Source of the DNA: Actinomycetota bacterium
GTDB lineage: Bacteria > Actinomycetota > Actinomycetes > S36-B12 > UBA10799
DNA: 64,000 bases
Direction: 5' to 3'
Assembly: GCA_020637055.1 (NCBI GenBank)
Contig: JACJWR010000003.1
Coordinates: forward strand, 399,435 to 463,434
Part shown: positions 14,324 through 22,483 of the stretch, piece after piece
How positions within the stretch are numbered: the first letter of the stretch is position 1
Layout: the number at the start of each line of letters is the position of its first letter
Position numbers and translations under genes: made by a program
The notes under the pieces: generated by a model
Told to the model about the DNA's origin: nothing
Database searches by the model: none
Seen by the model: only the letters and a program-made list of their open reading frames with translations

Positions 14324-14914
14324 ATGGGCACTGAAAACGGAGCGATTCCGGAAGTTCACTGGTCAATCGGATTCACCGGCAAGATGGCACTGATCCGCCG
14401 CAGAATCGGCGAGCATGACCGGATCTTCGCGACGATCGCAGACAACGTGACCTTCACGGTCCTGCGGGCGGGCACCCGCATCGCCGAAGGCGCGGTGATT
14501 GTGGACGAGGCCGATGGGCGGCTGGTCATCAGTGAGTACAGCGTCCGATTCCCCGAATCGAACCCCGACATCCTCTGTGCGGACTTCCTGCGATCCCTCA
14601 CTGAAGGTGCCGCGCGGAAGTTGTTGGTGGAGACCCAGATCAACGGGGGCGAGATCAAGATTCCTGAAGGCTTGACCCGCAGCCTCGGGCGTGCAGGACT
14701 ACCAGCTGCGATCGCATCCGGATTCCAACGCAAGGAGCGACCGCGACTCTCGGATGAACTCTTGCGCGAAGTCCACTCGGTCTACGCCAGTGCCGAGGAT
14801 CGCGCGCGACTGACGGCCGTCCGTAAGCACTTCGGGATCACCCAGTCGCGGGCGCAGAACTGGGTCGCAGCGTCACGCAAACGCCTGCCCGAACTGTGGG
14901 AGGTCTCGCGGTGA
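14324..14914 (+). CDS. HTH-containing protein upstream of the integrase
   Basis: A 196-residue protein. The N-terminal 110 residues are a beta-rich region with no recognised family (TVLRAGTRIAEGAVIVDEAD). The C-terminal 50 residues resemble a helix-turn-helix found in actinobacterial element proteins: TAVRKHFGITQSRAQNWVAA, followed by basic SRKRLPELW. It overlaps the integrase start by four bases (GTGA) and is transcribed with it. It is probably a regulator or recombination directionality partner, by position. Confidence 0.68.
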   Translation: MGTENGAIPEVHWSIGFTGKMALIRRRIGEHDRIFATIADNVTFTVLRAGTRIAEGAVIVDEADGRLVISEYSVRFPESNPDILCADFLRSLTEGAARKLLVETQINGGEIKIPEGLTRSLGRAGLPAAIASGFQRKERPRLSDELLREVHSVYASAEDRARLTAVRKHFGITQSRAQNWVAASRKRLPELWEVSR

Positions 14915-16059
14915 GCCGTAGCCTGTGGAAGCGCAAGGATGGGCGTTGGGGCGGCGAGGAGCGCGTCCGCGACCCACGCACGGGCGGCATCGTCAAGGTG
15001 TCGGCCACGGCCCGCACCCGCAAAGAGGTTGTGGCCCGGCTGGAAGGCCGCGCGCAGCGGGTGAAGGACCACAAGGCGCAGCGGGACTCCACCTGCACCT
15101 TCGCCGATGCGGCAACGTCCTGGGCATCCTCTTTGGCCGACGTCGCCCAGTATTCGGCTACGACCCGCGAGTTGTATTCCGGGGACGTGCGACGCTACCT
15201 CGCCGATGGTGGCCTTGCGATCGGCGAGATCCCGCTGTCGAAGTTGCGCGGTTCCGACTTCGAGGATGCACTGGGAGAGATGAGGTCGCGCGGGTTGTCC
15301 GCATCGGTGCGTAGGCGGTTCCTCACAATCTCCAAGGCCATCATTCGGCGGGAGATGCGCGACGGCCGGCTCGGGTTCGACCCGACGCAGGGGGTGAACC
15401 GTCCCAAGTCCGATCCGATCCAGCCGAAGGCGCACACCGCTGCCGAGGTTCGCGAAATCCTGACCCGCACGTCGGGTACCCGCGTGGGCAACCTGGTGGT
15501 GTTCCTCGCCCACACGGGCATGCGGGTTGGTGAGGCACTGGCCCTGCAATGGCCGGACGTGGACTTCGACGCTTCCACGGTCCGGATCTCCGGCACGTTG
15601 GTGCGGATCACCGGGGAGGGCGTCTACAAGGCTGCGACGAAGACGAAGGGTTCCAAGAGGACGGTGCCGCTGAACTCGTACGCGGTTGAGGCCTTGCGCC
15701 GCCAGGCGCAGATGCAGACAGCGGACGCCGAACGTGCCCACTCCAAGTACGAGTTCAGCGGGTACATCTTCACCGGCGACTTCGGCAACGTGCTCGACCT
15801 TCGCAACGCGTCGCGCGCCTACAAGGATGCACTCAAGTCCGACAGGGATGGGGAGTCGATCGAATCGTCTTTCCATCGGCTGCGGCATTCGTTCGCGACG
15901 TTGCTTGTGGGGACCGGGGAGTCCGCGAACACGGTCGCGGCGATCCTGGGTCACAACTCCACGAGGGTGACATTGGAGACGTACGCGGCGGCGCTGGACG
16001 AGTTCAAGTCGCAGGCTACGGACCGGCTCGGTTCCCTGTATGAAGCCGATTCCCTGTAA
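14911..16059 (+). CDS. int: tyrosine recombinase/integrase
   Basis: A 382-residue phage-type integrase. An N-terminal arm-binding stretch (about 1-60) is followed by a SAM-like core-binding domain (about 65-160) and the catalytic domain. Catalytic residues are visible: Arg in HTGMRVGEALAL, Lys in TKGSKRTVPL, His-x-x-Arg in SFHRLRHSFATLL, His in ILGHNS and the nucleophile Tyr in TLETYAAALDE. GTG 14911 overlaps the upstream stop; an in-frame GTG at 14896 is less likely. The gene ends about 60 bp before the attachment repeat in tRNA-Met, the classic arrangement of an integrase with its own att site. Confidence 0.95.
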   Translation: MSRSLWKRKDGRWGGEERVRDPRTGGIVKVSATARTRKEVVARLEGRAQRVKDHKAQRDSTCTFADAATSWASSLADVAQYSATTRELYSGDVRRYLADGGLAIGEIPLSKLRGSDFEDALGEMRSRGLSASVRRRFLTISKAIIRREMRDGRLGFDPTQGVNRPKSDPIQPKAHTAAEVREILTRTSGTRVGNLVVFLAHTGMRVGEALALQWPDVDFDASTVRISGTLVRITGEGVYKAATKTKGSKRTVPLNSYAVEALRRQAQMQTADAERAHSKYEFSGYIFTGDFGNVLDLRNASRAYKDALKSDRDGESIESSFHRLRHSFATLLVGTGESANTVAAILGHNSTRVTLETYAAALDEFKSQATDRLGSLYEADSL

Positions 16060-16116
16060 CTTCCCCTGTAACGGCCTCGCGGGTGGTTGTCGACCGGTGG
16101 TGAATCGCCCCCTGAC

Positions 16117-16163
16117 CTGCGCTAACAGTAGGGCGGGTGGGACTCGAACCCACGGCCTGCCGG
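16117..16163 (-). repeat. attachment site, tRNA-proximal copy
   Basis: This copy includes the 3' half of tRNA-Met, from the 3' strand of the anticodon stem to the end of the gene, plus 12 bases downstream. It repeats 7443-7489 with a single mismatch at 16155. The repeat ends just short of the anticodon loop (16165-16171). Confidence 0.92.
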
Positions 16164-16203
16164 ATTATGAGTCCGCCGCTCTAACCAGCTGAGCTACCGC
16201 CCC
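16129..16203 (-). tRNA. tRNA-Met (CAT), elongator type
   Basis: Cloverleaf: acceptor GGGGCGG with CCGCCCT, D arm GCTC/GAGC, anticodon loop CTCATAA, T arm GTGGG TTCGAGT CCCAC. No CCA is encoded. The acceptor begins with a G1-U72 wobble, not the initiator-type mismatch, so elongator Met is favoured; a lysidine-type Ile tRNA cannot be fully excluded. The 3' side of the anticodon stem carries one extra G (TCCGGC where TCCGC is expected), giving a G-G mismatch or a bulge. The 3' half is also the element's attachment site. Confidence 0.88.
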
Positions 16204-16331
16204 GTGGATGGCACCACCCTACAAGGAGCGATCCTCGTCCGGAGCAGCACTCGAGGCGACGCCACCGGACTCCGTGCGCCGGTAGGCGTGCCGGTTCCAG
16301 GCCGGTGGTGCTGCTACCCTTGTCCACGCAT

Positions 16332-16406
16332 TCCCGCGTAGCTCAACGGCAGAGCATCCGACTGTTAATCGGACGGTTCCAGGTTCGAATCCCGGCGCGG
16401 GAGCCA
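16332..16406 (+). tRNA. tRNA-Asn (GTT)
   Basis: Complete cloverleaf with acceptor TCCCGCG/CGCGGGA, discriminator G and an encoded CCA. The anticodon loop is CTGTTAA. The 3' part (16366-16404) also occurs, inverted, at 6833-6871. Confidence 0.95.
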
Positions 16407-16426
16407 CGAAGGGCGCCACGGGGTGG

Positions 16427-17317
16427 TCAGTACATTCGCGTGGTGACCGTCAGCTCCGTCTGGGTCTCGTCGAGGCTTGCGGTGACGGACACTCGGCCAA
16501 GTTGGGAGAGGTGCTCGACGTGGGTACCCCCACAGGCCACCGTGGCTGATCCGGCGGGCAGGTCGCACACCCACCGCCGCGGGGAAGTCAAACCGGTGTC
16601 TTCGGCTTCGATCCGGACGGCCGCATCGGTGGACAACCAGTCGTTGAGTTGCGTCGAGACGCGAGCGGCGAGGCTCTCGGTGGCCTCGGCGAGGCCTGGC
16701 AACTCGGCGCCGGGTGCAGCGATGAAGCCCTTCTTGCGCAGTGACTTGCCGATGCGGTACGTATCGATGCTCGACTCCGGCGTGATGACAGACGACGTGA
16801 TGGCGAGCGCGTCGAAATCGGGGTGGCCCAAGGAGTCGACGGGAACGGGTTTGCGCCAACGCTGCGCCAGTGCGTCGTTGAGCGCGAACGCCATGAGGTG
16901 GCAGGCGGTGTGAGCCGCGCTCAGCCTTGACCTGCGTTCGGCGTCCACCTGGGTTTTGGCCGTTGCCCCCACCCAGGCGACAGCCTCCGGATACGGGACC
17001 TCGGCGACATGAACCACAAACCAGAGCCACCCCGGATCGCCGCGCCGCACCGGAATGTCGGATCCGATCAGCGTCTCGGCCGTGCCGATTCGTTGGGCGC
17101 CGGTGACGCAGTCGACCACTGCCAGCACCCGATCCCCGACGGTGAGGGTGCCGGTATCGCCGGGTTGATCGGGCCAGGTGTGGTCCACCGGGTGGAACGG
17201 CGACTCTGCGGTGATGATGCCGACGCCCGCGGGCAATTCGACGATCCGAGTGATGCGTGAGGTGCCGTGCACCGCTCCGGTCGGAAACGTCACTCGGGTT
17301 GATTCGACCGGCTCCAT
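16427..17317 (-). CDS. AlaX-like alanyl-tRNA editing protein
   Basis: A 296-residue stand-alone editing-domain protein related to the C-terminal half of alanyl-tRNA synthetase. Zinc ligands are visible in the two expected places: the HxxxH of SAAHTACHLMAF and the CxxxH of ACGGTHVEHL. The N-terminal half (about 1-120) corresponds to the beta-barrel domain with GDTGTLTVGDRV. Such proteins deacylate mischarged Ser- or Gly-tRNA(Ala). It is convergent with tRNA-Asn and stands alone. Length fits the AlaX-M/AlaX-L classes. Confidence 0.85.
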   Translation of the reverse strand: MEPVESTRVTFPTGAVHGTSRITRIVELPAGVGIITAESPFHPVDHTWPDQPGDTGTLTVGDRVLAVVDCVTGAQRIGTAETLIGSDIPVRRGDPGWLWFVVHVAEVPYPEAVAWVGATAKTQVDAERRSRLSAAHTACHLMAFALNDALAQRWRKPVPVDSLGHPDFDALAITSSVITPESSIDTYRIGKSLRKKGFIAAPGAELPGLAEATESLAARVSTQLNDWLSTDAAVRIEAEDTGLTSPRRWVCDLPAGSATVACGGTHVEHLSQLGRVSVTASLDETQTELTVTTRMY

Positions 17318-17392
17318 GTGTGGCCTCTCCAGTAGCGATGGGCTGTGCGACCCATGATGCAGCAGGCGTGCCAGACTCTCGGAGGAGGCGCC

Positions 17393-17872
17393 ATGAGATT
17401 TCCGGAGTTCGCCGCCCGCACGCTGCAGGGCGAGGAGAAGGAGCTACCCGCTGATCTACCGGCGGAGCGGACCCTGGTGCTCCTACCGTTTCGACAGTGG
17501 CAGCAGCGCCAGGTGGATGGATGGATCGCCCGGGCGGAGCAGGCCGGTTGGGTTGCGGATCTGGCTGAGGCCACCAGCGGTGCGGCGCGGCCGTCGCGGG
17601 CGACGATCGAGGTGCCCTGCATCTCGCGTCGTTGGGGGACGGTCCGGAGGTTCATCGACGGCGGCATGGCCGCCAGCATCCGGACACCTTCGATCCTCGG
17701 CCGAACGTGGACGGCCTACACCGATGTAGGTCGGGTGCAGCGGGCACTCGGCCTGTCCGATTCGGATCAGACGTGGGTGGGCGTGGTGCAACCCGATGGT
17801 GTCATTCGAGTCAGTGTCCTGGGTGACGTGACTGACCGGGCATGGGCTGCCGTCGCGACCGAGTTGCACTGA
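17393..17872 (+). CDS. hypothetical protein, possibly thioredoxin-like
   Basis: A 159-residue soluble protein from ATG 17393, with GGAGGAGG five to ten bases upstream. The start RFPEFAARTLQGEEKELPAD and the strand TLVLLPFRQWQQRQVDGW resemble the opening of thioredoxin-like proteins without the redox CxxC. A later strand pair, DQTWVGVVQPDGVIRVSVLG, fits the same fold. The single cysteine (EVPCISRRWG) is not in a redox motif. No function can be assigned. Confidence 0.65.
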   Translation: MRFPEFAARTLQGEEKELPADLPAERTLVLLPFRQWQQRQVDGWIARAEQAGWVADLAEATSGAARPSRATIEVPCISRRWGTVRRFIDGGMAASIRTPSILGRTWTAYTDVGRVQRALGLSDSDQTWVGVVQPDGVIRVSVLGDVTDRAWAAVATELH

Positions 17873-17881
17873 ACCTCGGAC

Positions 17882-19204
17882 TCACCATCCGACTGCGAGC
17901 ATCTCCTGCACTCGGATCGCCGTCTGCTCAGCGGCATCGGGCGGCACAGGTGTCGCCACACCCACCCGCTGTTGCCAGCGTTGCAGCGCGATGACACGCG
18001 CCGCGGCCTCCTCGGCGCGTGTGCGGGGGAGCTCGCCGCTGGCGATGGCGTTCGCGACCTGTTCGTGCGCCACCCTGGTGTCAGCGGGCATCAACAGCAG
18101 ATCGGCGCCGGCGTTCAGCGCAGTGACCGACGGACTCGGGTCGGCCATCACAGCACCCATCCCCAACGAGTCGGTGATGGCCACGCCTTCGAAGCCGTAG
18201 TCGCCGCGGAGCAAGTCGTAGGTCTGCGGCGCCAGGCTGCTCGGCACGCCCGGTGCCAGTGCGGTGACGTCGAGGTGACCCACCATCACGGCGGGGGCTC
18301 CGGCGTCGATGGCGACGTCGAAGGGGCGAAGATCCGTGGCCTGCAGTTCGCCCAGACTCTCGGTCAACGTGGGAAGTGTCTGGTGGCTGTCCTCGGTGGC
18401 TGCGCCGTGGCCGGGGAAGTGCTTGACAGTGGAGACGATGCCGGCATCGCGATACCCCCGGATCGCGGCCACCGCGGTGAGGCCAGCAATGCCGGGGTCG
18501 GTGGAGGGGGAGCGGCTGCCGATCGTCGGATCCGCGCTGCCGATGGTGACATCGGCCACCGGGGCGAAGACCCAGGTGAAGCCCAGATCGCGCAGCTCGA
18601 GGGCGGCCGCGGTCATCGCCGCCTGCACCGCCTGGGCGCCTGCGCCACCGGTGCTCACGGCGCGACCTGCCTCGGCGAACGCGGGGAGTTCGGTGGTGAC
18701 CCCGCTCAAATGGGAAACCGCGCCGCCTTCCTGGTCCACTCCGATCACCGGCGGGAAGTCCCGTCCGGATGTGGCGAATGCGGCGATCACCGCCTCGTTC
18801 ACAGCTCGGACTTGACCCTCGTCGACGATGTTCGCCCCGGTGAGCTGCACACCTGCCAGATTGAGATCGGAGACCATCGAGGCAGCCTCGGCCGGGTCCG
18901 TTCCTTGCCAGCGGCCGACGATCACTTGCCCGGCGAGTTGCTCCGGCGTCCAGGAGGCCACCAGTGACCTGGCGTCGTCGAGTTCGCCCAGGGTCGGACC
19001 CCAGGCGGTGGGGGTGTCCGGGTCGGGCTGGCTCGGGGTAGGGGAGGTCTCTGCGGCAGGAGGCTGGGTGGTGGCGCCCTCGGTGCCCGTGGTCGTTGCG
19101 CCGGTGGCGGATCCGCAGGAGGTGAGGGCGAGCGCAGCCACCGCGCAAACCGCGGCGATCGCCCCGATCCGACGACGCGGTTCGGTGCGGTGTCGGGAGG
19201 TCAC
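17882..19204 (-). CDS. glycoside hydrolase family 3 lipoprotein (beta-N-acetylhexosaminidase type)
   Basis: A 440-residue lipoprotein. The signal peptide ends in the lipobox LTSC at about residue 30, followed by a Thr/Pro-rich linker. The GH3 core shows VIGVDQEGGAVSHLSG, the KHFPGHGAATEDSHQTLP loop carrying the His/Asp acid-base pair typical of NagZ-like enzymes, and ITDSLGMGA with the nucleophile Asp. It should cleave terminal GlcNAc from peptidoglycan fragments or similar glycans outside the cell. Start is GTG 19204. It is transcribed alone, divergent from the small membrane protein. Confidence 0.9.
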   Translation of the reverse strand: MTSRHRTEPRRRIGAIAAVCAVAALALTSCGSATGATTTGTEGATTQPPAAETSPTPSQPDPDTPTAWGPTLGELDDARSLVASWTPEQLAGQVIVGRWQGTDPAEAASMVSDLNLAGVQLTGANIVDEGQVRAVNEAVIAAFATSGRDFPPVIGVDQEGGAVSHLSGVTTELPAFAEAGRAVSTGGAGAQAVQAAMTAAALELRDLGFTWVFAPVADVTIGSADPTIGSRSPSTDPGIAGLTAVAAIRGYRDAGIVSTVKHFPGHGAATEDSHQTLPTLTESLGELQATDLRPFDVAIDAGAPAVMVGHLDVTALAPGVPSSLAPQTYDLLRGDYGFEGVAITDSLGMGAVMADPSPSVTALNAGADLLLMPADTRVAHEQVANAIASGELPRTRAEEAAARVIALQRWQQRVGVATPVPPDAAEQTAIRVQEMLAVGW

Positions 19205-19272
19205 CGGCGTGATTCTACCCTCGGCGCCAGAGCCTGCTTTCCACCGAGCGTGGCGCGGCCTACACTTGTGTC

Positions 19273-19509
19273 ATGTCTCAAGTACGCGTCGAATCCGCAG
19301 ATCGTTCCTGGACGACCACCAAGGTCGTGGCCGTCATCGTCGCCATCCTCACCGCCGGCTACATGCTCCCCTGGGCGATCGCGGCCGTGCGCGACGTGCC
19401 GCACTGGTCGGTGTTCTGGGTCAACTTGCTGCTGGGTTGGACCATCGTGGGTTGGATCATCGCGCTGGTCATGTCGCTGCGGGCGCAGCGGCAAGTGATC
19501 GTGGGCTAG
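19273..19509 (+). CDS. small membrane protein, superinfection-immunity (Imm) type
   Basis: A 78-residue protein with two hydrophobic segments (about 17-40 and 46-68). The sequence TAGYMLPWAIAAVR, then HWSVFWVNLLLGWTIVGW, matches the bacterial family named after phage T4 Imm (PF14373). Despite the name, chromosomal copies have no proven role. Its stop overlaps the convergent glycosyltransferase stop by four bases. Confidence 0.75.
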   Translation: MSQVRVESADRSWTTTKVVAVIVAILTAGYMLPWAIAAVRDVPHWSVFWVNLLLGWTIVGWIIALVMSLRAQRQVIVG

Positions 19510-20465
19510 GGCGTCGGCCTCCCGGCCGAGCCGACACCTCGGGTGTAGACCTGGGCCTGCGGGCGGGAGGACTCCCGGTAGGTGCTGGTGCCGCGGCGAC
19601 GTGCCAGCACGACCAAGGCGTCTTTCAATGTCCTCGTGATCGTTGAACTGCTGACCGTCGAACCCGCCATCCGCTCCTTCAACTCCACCGGTGCGGCGAC
19701 CGCAGTGGTGTAGCCCGCCGTCGAGGCCGCCACGAACAACTCCAGGTCGAACGCGAACCGGGTCTCACGCAGGCGGGGGAGAACGTCGGCCAGAACCTCC
19801 CGGCGCAGCAACTTGCAGCCGGTCTGGGTGTCGTTGACGCCCAACGAGAACAGGGCGTCCACCAGGCTTGAGAAGCCCAGCGAGATCACCTTCCGGAACG
19901 GCGACGAGGCAGAGATCGAGTCGCGGTGCTTCTTGTTCGCATACACCATGTCCGCCCCGGTCTCCCGGCCCACCTTGAGGTAGTCGACCAGGTGCGCCGG
20001 GTCGATGTCCCCGTCCGAGTCCACGAAACCCACCCACGAACCCCGGGCTCGCGAGAAGCCGGCGTGCAGCGCACCCCCCTTGCCCCGGTTCGCCGGCAAC
20101 TCGATGATCCTGACCTCGGGCCCAGCACCCTCCAGGGTGGCCATGGAGCCGTCGGTCGAACCGTCGGAGACGACGATGAGTTCGAATCCGATACCTTCGG
20201 CGCGCATCACGTCGACGCAGCGATCGACAGCCGGGCGGAGCGCGTCGCCCGGGTTGTAGGCCGGCATCACGACGCTGATCTCGATCTCCCGGTTCGCCGG
20301 CATCCACAGTCGGGAGGATTCGGTCCAGACGTCACGGCTGGGCTCGGGACGATCTTTGAGCAGCATCTTGCCCACGAGGAACGCGGGCGTGACCGCCGCC
20401 TCCCGCACCCTGTCGACGATCCGCCCGGAGGTGCGTGCCTCGGGTCTGTGCGCGGCCTGACTCAT
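19506..20465 (-). CDS. GT2 family glycosyltransferase (dolichyl-phosphate mannose synthase-like)
   Basis: About 319 residues from ATG 20465; the frame is open to 20555 but that would overlap the next promoter. GT-A motifs: ISVVMPAYNPGDAL, VVSDGSTDGS, NRGKGGALHAGF and the metal-binding DSDGDIDP. Later TQTGCKLLRREV and FDLELFVAA are typical of DPM1/polyprenyl-phosphate sugar transferases. There is no membrane segment, so it would act at the inner membrane face on polyprenyl phosphate using a nucleotide sugar. Which sugar cannot be told. Confidence 0.85.
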   Translation of the reverse strand: MSQAAHRPEARTSGRIVDRVREAAVTPAFLVGKMLLKDRPEPSRDVWTESSRLWMPANREIEISVVMPAYNPGDALRPAVDRCVDVMRAEGIGFELIVVSDGSTDGSMATLEGAGPEVRIIELPANRGKGGALHAGFSRARGSWVGFVDSDGDIDPAHLVDYLKVGRETGADMVYANKKHRDSISASSPFRKVISLGFSSLVDALFSLGVNDTQTGCKLLRREVLADVLPRLRETRFAFDLELFVAASTAGYTTAVAAPVELKERMAGSTVSSSTITRTLKDALVVLARRRGTSTYRESSRPQAQVYTRGVGSAGRPTP

Positions 20466-20584
20466 GCTCTCTACATTAGGCACTCGGGGGTCAAGATGGC
20501 GCGGGACTTCCGGCAGGTCCTCGTCGGTCGAAGGTTGCACCGTTCGGGGGGCCATGGTTCGGTGCGTGCTCCTACGATGGGCTG

Positions 20585-21505
20585 GTGAACCTCCCAGATG
20601 CCCCAGCCACCTCCACGTCGCGCATCTTGATCATTGACGACGACCCGGTGTTGACCAGGCTTTTCAGTGGCATCCTGGCCGATGTGGGCGAGGTTTCCGT
20701 GGCCCATACCGGCGCCGAAGGTCTGGCGTTGGCCAAGTCGGGGGCCCCCGACCTCATCCTCCTCGACGTCGCGATGCCGGGCAATGACGGCTTCGACACC
20801 ATCAGCGAATTGAAACTCGACCCTGCGGTGAGGCACATTCCGGTGATCTTCATCACGGGCGAAGTGATCCCGGAGATCGAGTCTCACTGCCTGGAGGCCG
20901 GCGGCGCGGACTACATCGCCAAGCCCGTGAACCCGCGGGTGCTCAAGGCCCGGGTGCGCACCCATCTGTTGCTCAAGCAGCAGGCCGACCAGCTCGCCGA
21001 CCTCGCCATCCGGGACGCGCTCACCAACGCCCTGAGCCGGGGCGTGTTCGACGAACTGTTGGACGCGGAGTGCCGCCGCGCTGCATGGAAGCAGCGTCCG
21101 ATCAGCCTGGTCATGGTCGATGTCGACGACTTCGCCCGATACAACGAGACGTACGGCAGCGTGGCGGGCGACGACGTCTTGGTCGCCGTGCATCGGACGT
21201 TGGCGGAACTCGCACACAACCCCGGCGACGTCATCGCGCGCGTCGCGGGAGACAGATTCGCGGTCATGCTGCCCGAGGCCGATGCACGCGCCGCCGCCGA
21301 GGTCGCCGGCCGGATCTGTGGGGCCGTGCGGCGGCTGGATCTGCGCAACAGCAACGCCCGGGCGGCGGACGTCGTGACGGTGAGTGTGGGTGCTGTGAGT
21401 TCCGCAGGGCCGATCTCAGCCTCGGCATTGTCCGCCGCCGCCGGCGCCGAGTTGGATCGGGCCAAGCGCGCGGGGCGGAACCGGGTGTCGACCCGGGTCG
21501 GCTAG
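20585..21505 (+). CDS. response regulator with degenerate GGDEF domain
   Basis: A 306-residue cytoplasmic protein. Residues about 13-130 form a REC domain with the acidic pair IIDDDP, phosphoacceptor Asp in LILLDVAMPGNDG and Lys in YIAKPVNP. Residues about 140-306 form a GGDEF-type domain (RDALTNALSRGVFDEL, VMVDVDDFARYN). The active-site loop is AGDRF (in RVAGDRFAVMLPE) instead of GG[DE]EF, so cyclase activity is unlikely; it may bind GTP or c-di-GMP or act by protein contact. GTG start at 20585. No kinase gene is adjacent. Confidence 0.87.
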   Translation: MNLPDAPATSTSRILIIDDDPVLTRLFSGILADVGEVSVAHTGAEGLALAKSGAPDLILLDVAMPGNDGFDTISELKLDPAVRHIPVIFITGEVIPEIESHCLEAGGADYIAKPVNPRVLKARVRTHLLLKQQADQLADLAIRDALTNALSRGVFDELLDAECRRAAWKQRPISLVMVDVDDFARYNETYGSVAGDDVLVAVHRTLAELAHNPGDVIARVAGDRFAVMLPEADARAAAEVAGRICGAVRRLDLRNSNARAADVVTVSVGAVSSAGPISASALSAAAGAELDRAKRAGRNRVSTRVG

Positions 21506-21515
21506 CGACCTGCCG

Positions 21516-22373
21516 TTAGGAGCCGAACCGTTCCTCGGCGATGCTGTTGCCGCCGTCGACCACCAGGCACTGGCCGGTGACGTAGGAGGCGGCGGGAGTG
21601 CACAACCAGGCGATCGCGGAGGCCACCTCAAGCGGCGTGCCGCTGCGTCCCAGCGGAGTCGCACGCCCGGCGACCTCCTCAGCGGCGGTTTGCGAGCCGG
21701 TGGCGATCCATCCCGGCGCCACAGCGTTCACCGTGATCCGGTCGGCGGCGCCGTCGATGGCAAGGGCCCGGGTGAGCCCGACCAGGCCGGCTTTGGCCGC
21801 GGCGTAGACGGGTTCGTCCCGCATCGCCATCACCGGGCCGGTGACGCTGGCGACATTCACCACCCGGGCGGTACCGGCACGGGCGTTGCGCAGGTGAGGC
21901 CACGCCGCCTTGGTGGTGAGGAATGCGGTATCGAGGTTGCGCGCCAGCCCCGAGCGCCAGGTGGCGTAGTCCATGCCCGATAACGCACCTGCTTCGAAAT
22001 CGCCCCCGACGCTGACCATCCCGGCGTTGTTGACCAGCAGCGTGAGAGCGCCATGCGCGGAGACGACGTCATCCACGACGCGTCGCACCTGACTTTCGTC
22101 GCGCAGGTCCGCGATGTGACCGCTGTGCTGGGCACCGGCGGTAGTCGGCAACGAGGCGGCCCGGGCGTGGATGCGGTCGGTGGTGGCGGCGACGGCGACC
22201 GACGCCCCGAGGTCCGCGAGCAGGGCAGCGGTTGCGAAGCCGATGCCGGTCGGTGAGCCGGCCCCGGTTACCAGGGCGACGTGCCCGGTCAAGTCCCAAC
22301 TCGCAGGCAGCGTCGATGGCTCCTGGCGGTCACCAGGGGACGGCTGGGCGGGATCGGAATTCACGGCGAGCAC
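21516..22373 (-). CDS. short-chain dehydrogenase/reductase
   Basis: A 285-residue SDR. The cofactor loop is [13 protein letters not shown] (TGxxxGxG with a two-residue insertion), followed by NNAG at strand 4, catalytic Ser in VNVASVTG, and YxxxK in VYAAAKAGL. The C-terminal [11 protein letters not shown] is typical of the FabG-like classical family. The extra residues in the glycine loop and the AATTDR stretch after strand 2 leave the cofactor preference unclear. The substrate is not deducible. Start GTG 22373 includes a 30-residue N-terminal extension; a later GTG start is possible. Confidence 0.85.
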   Translation of the reverse strand: MLAVNSDPAQPSPGDRQEPSTLPASWDLTGHVALVTGAGSPTGIGFATAALLADLGASVAVAATTDRIHARAASLPTTAGAQHSGHIADLRDESQVRRVVDDVVSAHGALTLLVNNAGMVSVGGDFEAGALSGMDYATWRSGLARNLDTAFLTTKAAWPHLRNARAGTARVVNVASVTGPVMAMRDEPVYAAAKAGLVGLTRALAIDGAADRITVNAVAPGWIATGSQTAAEEVAGRATPLGRSGTPLEVASAIAWLCTPAASYVTGQCLVVDGGNSIAEERFGS

Positions 22374-22483
22374 CTCTTGTATGTGTCGGATAGGTCACCG
22401 CAGGTTGTGTGCGGCTGACGGGCCGCGTCACCCTCGGCGTACCGTTGGGCTTGGTCTGCGCAGTGAGGAGGAGTCGGGGGCCA

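Larger units (their letters stand above)
7443..16163. mobile_element. integrative element (8,674 bp) in the 3' half of tRNA-Met
   Basis: Direct repeats at 7443-7489 and 16117-16163 (47 bp, one mismatch) bound the element; the right copy is the 3' half of tRNA-Met plus its downstream flank. Contents from the tRNA end: tyrosine integrase, HTH protein, divergent excisionase-like HTH, prim-pol, DUF3631 helicase, J-domain-like protein, two small proteins, zinc-finger peptide, WhiB-like protein and a rearranged ParB-like locus. No phage structural, packaging, relaxase or TraB/FtsK gene is visible. The organisation (one leftward operon from xis, integrase opposite) resembles actinobacterial phage satellites and small integrative plasmids. 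Mobility would need helper functions. Confidence 0.9.

Noticed and set aside
6833..16404. tRNA-Asn fragment and tRNA-Asn as the two ends of one integrated element
   Set aside because: The copies are inverted relative to each other, whereas integration gives direct repeats; the tRNA-Met repeats fit the integrase and element much better.
16365..17030. Minus-strand frame ending in PRRDSNLEPSD, like the hydrolase C terminus
   Set aside because: The shared ending is simply the antisense of tRNA-Asn; the rest is a shadow of the AlaX-like gene.
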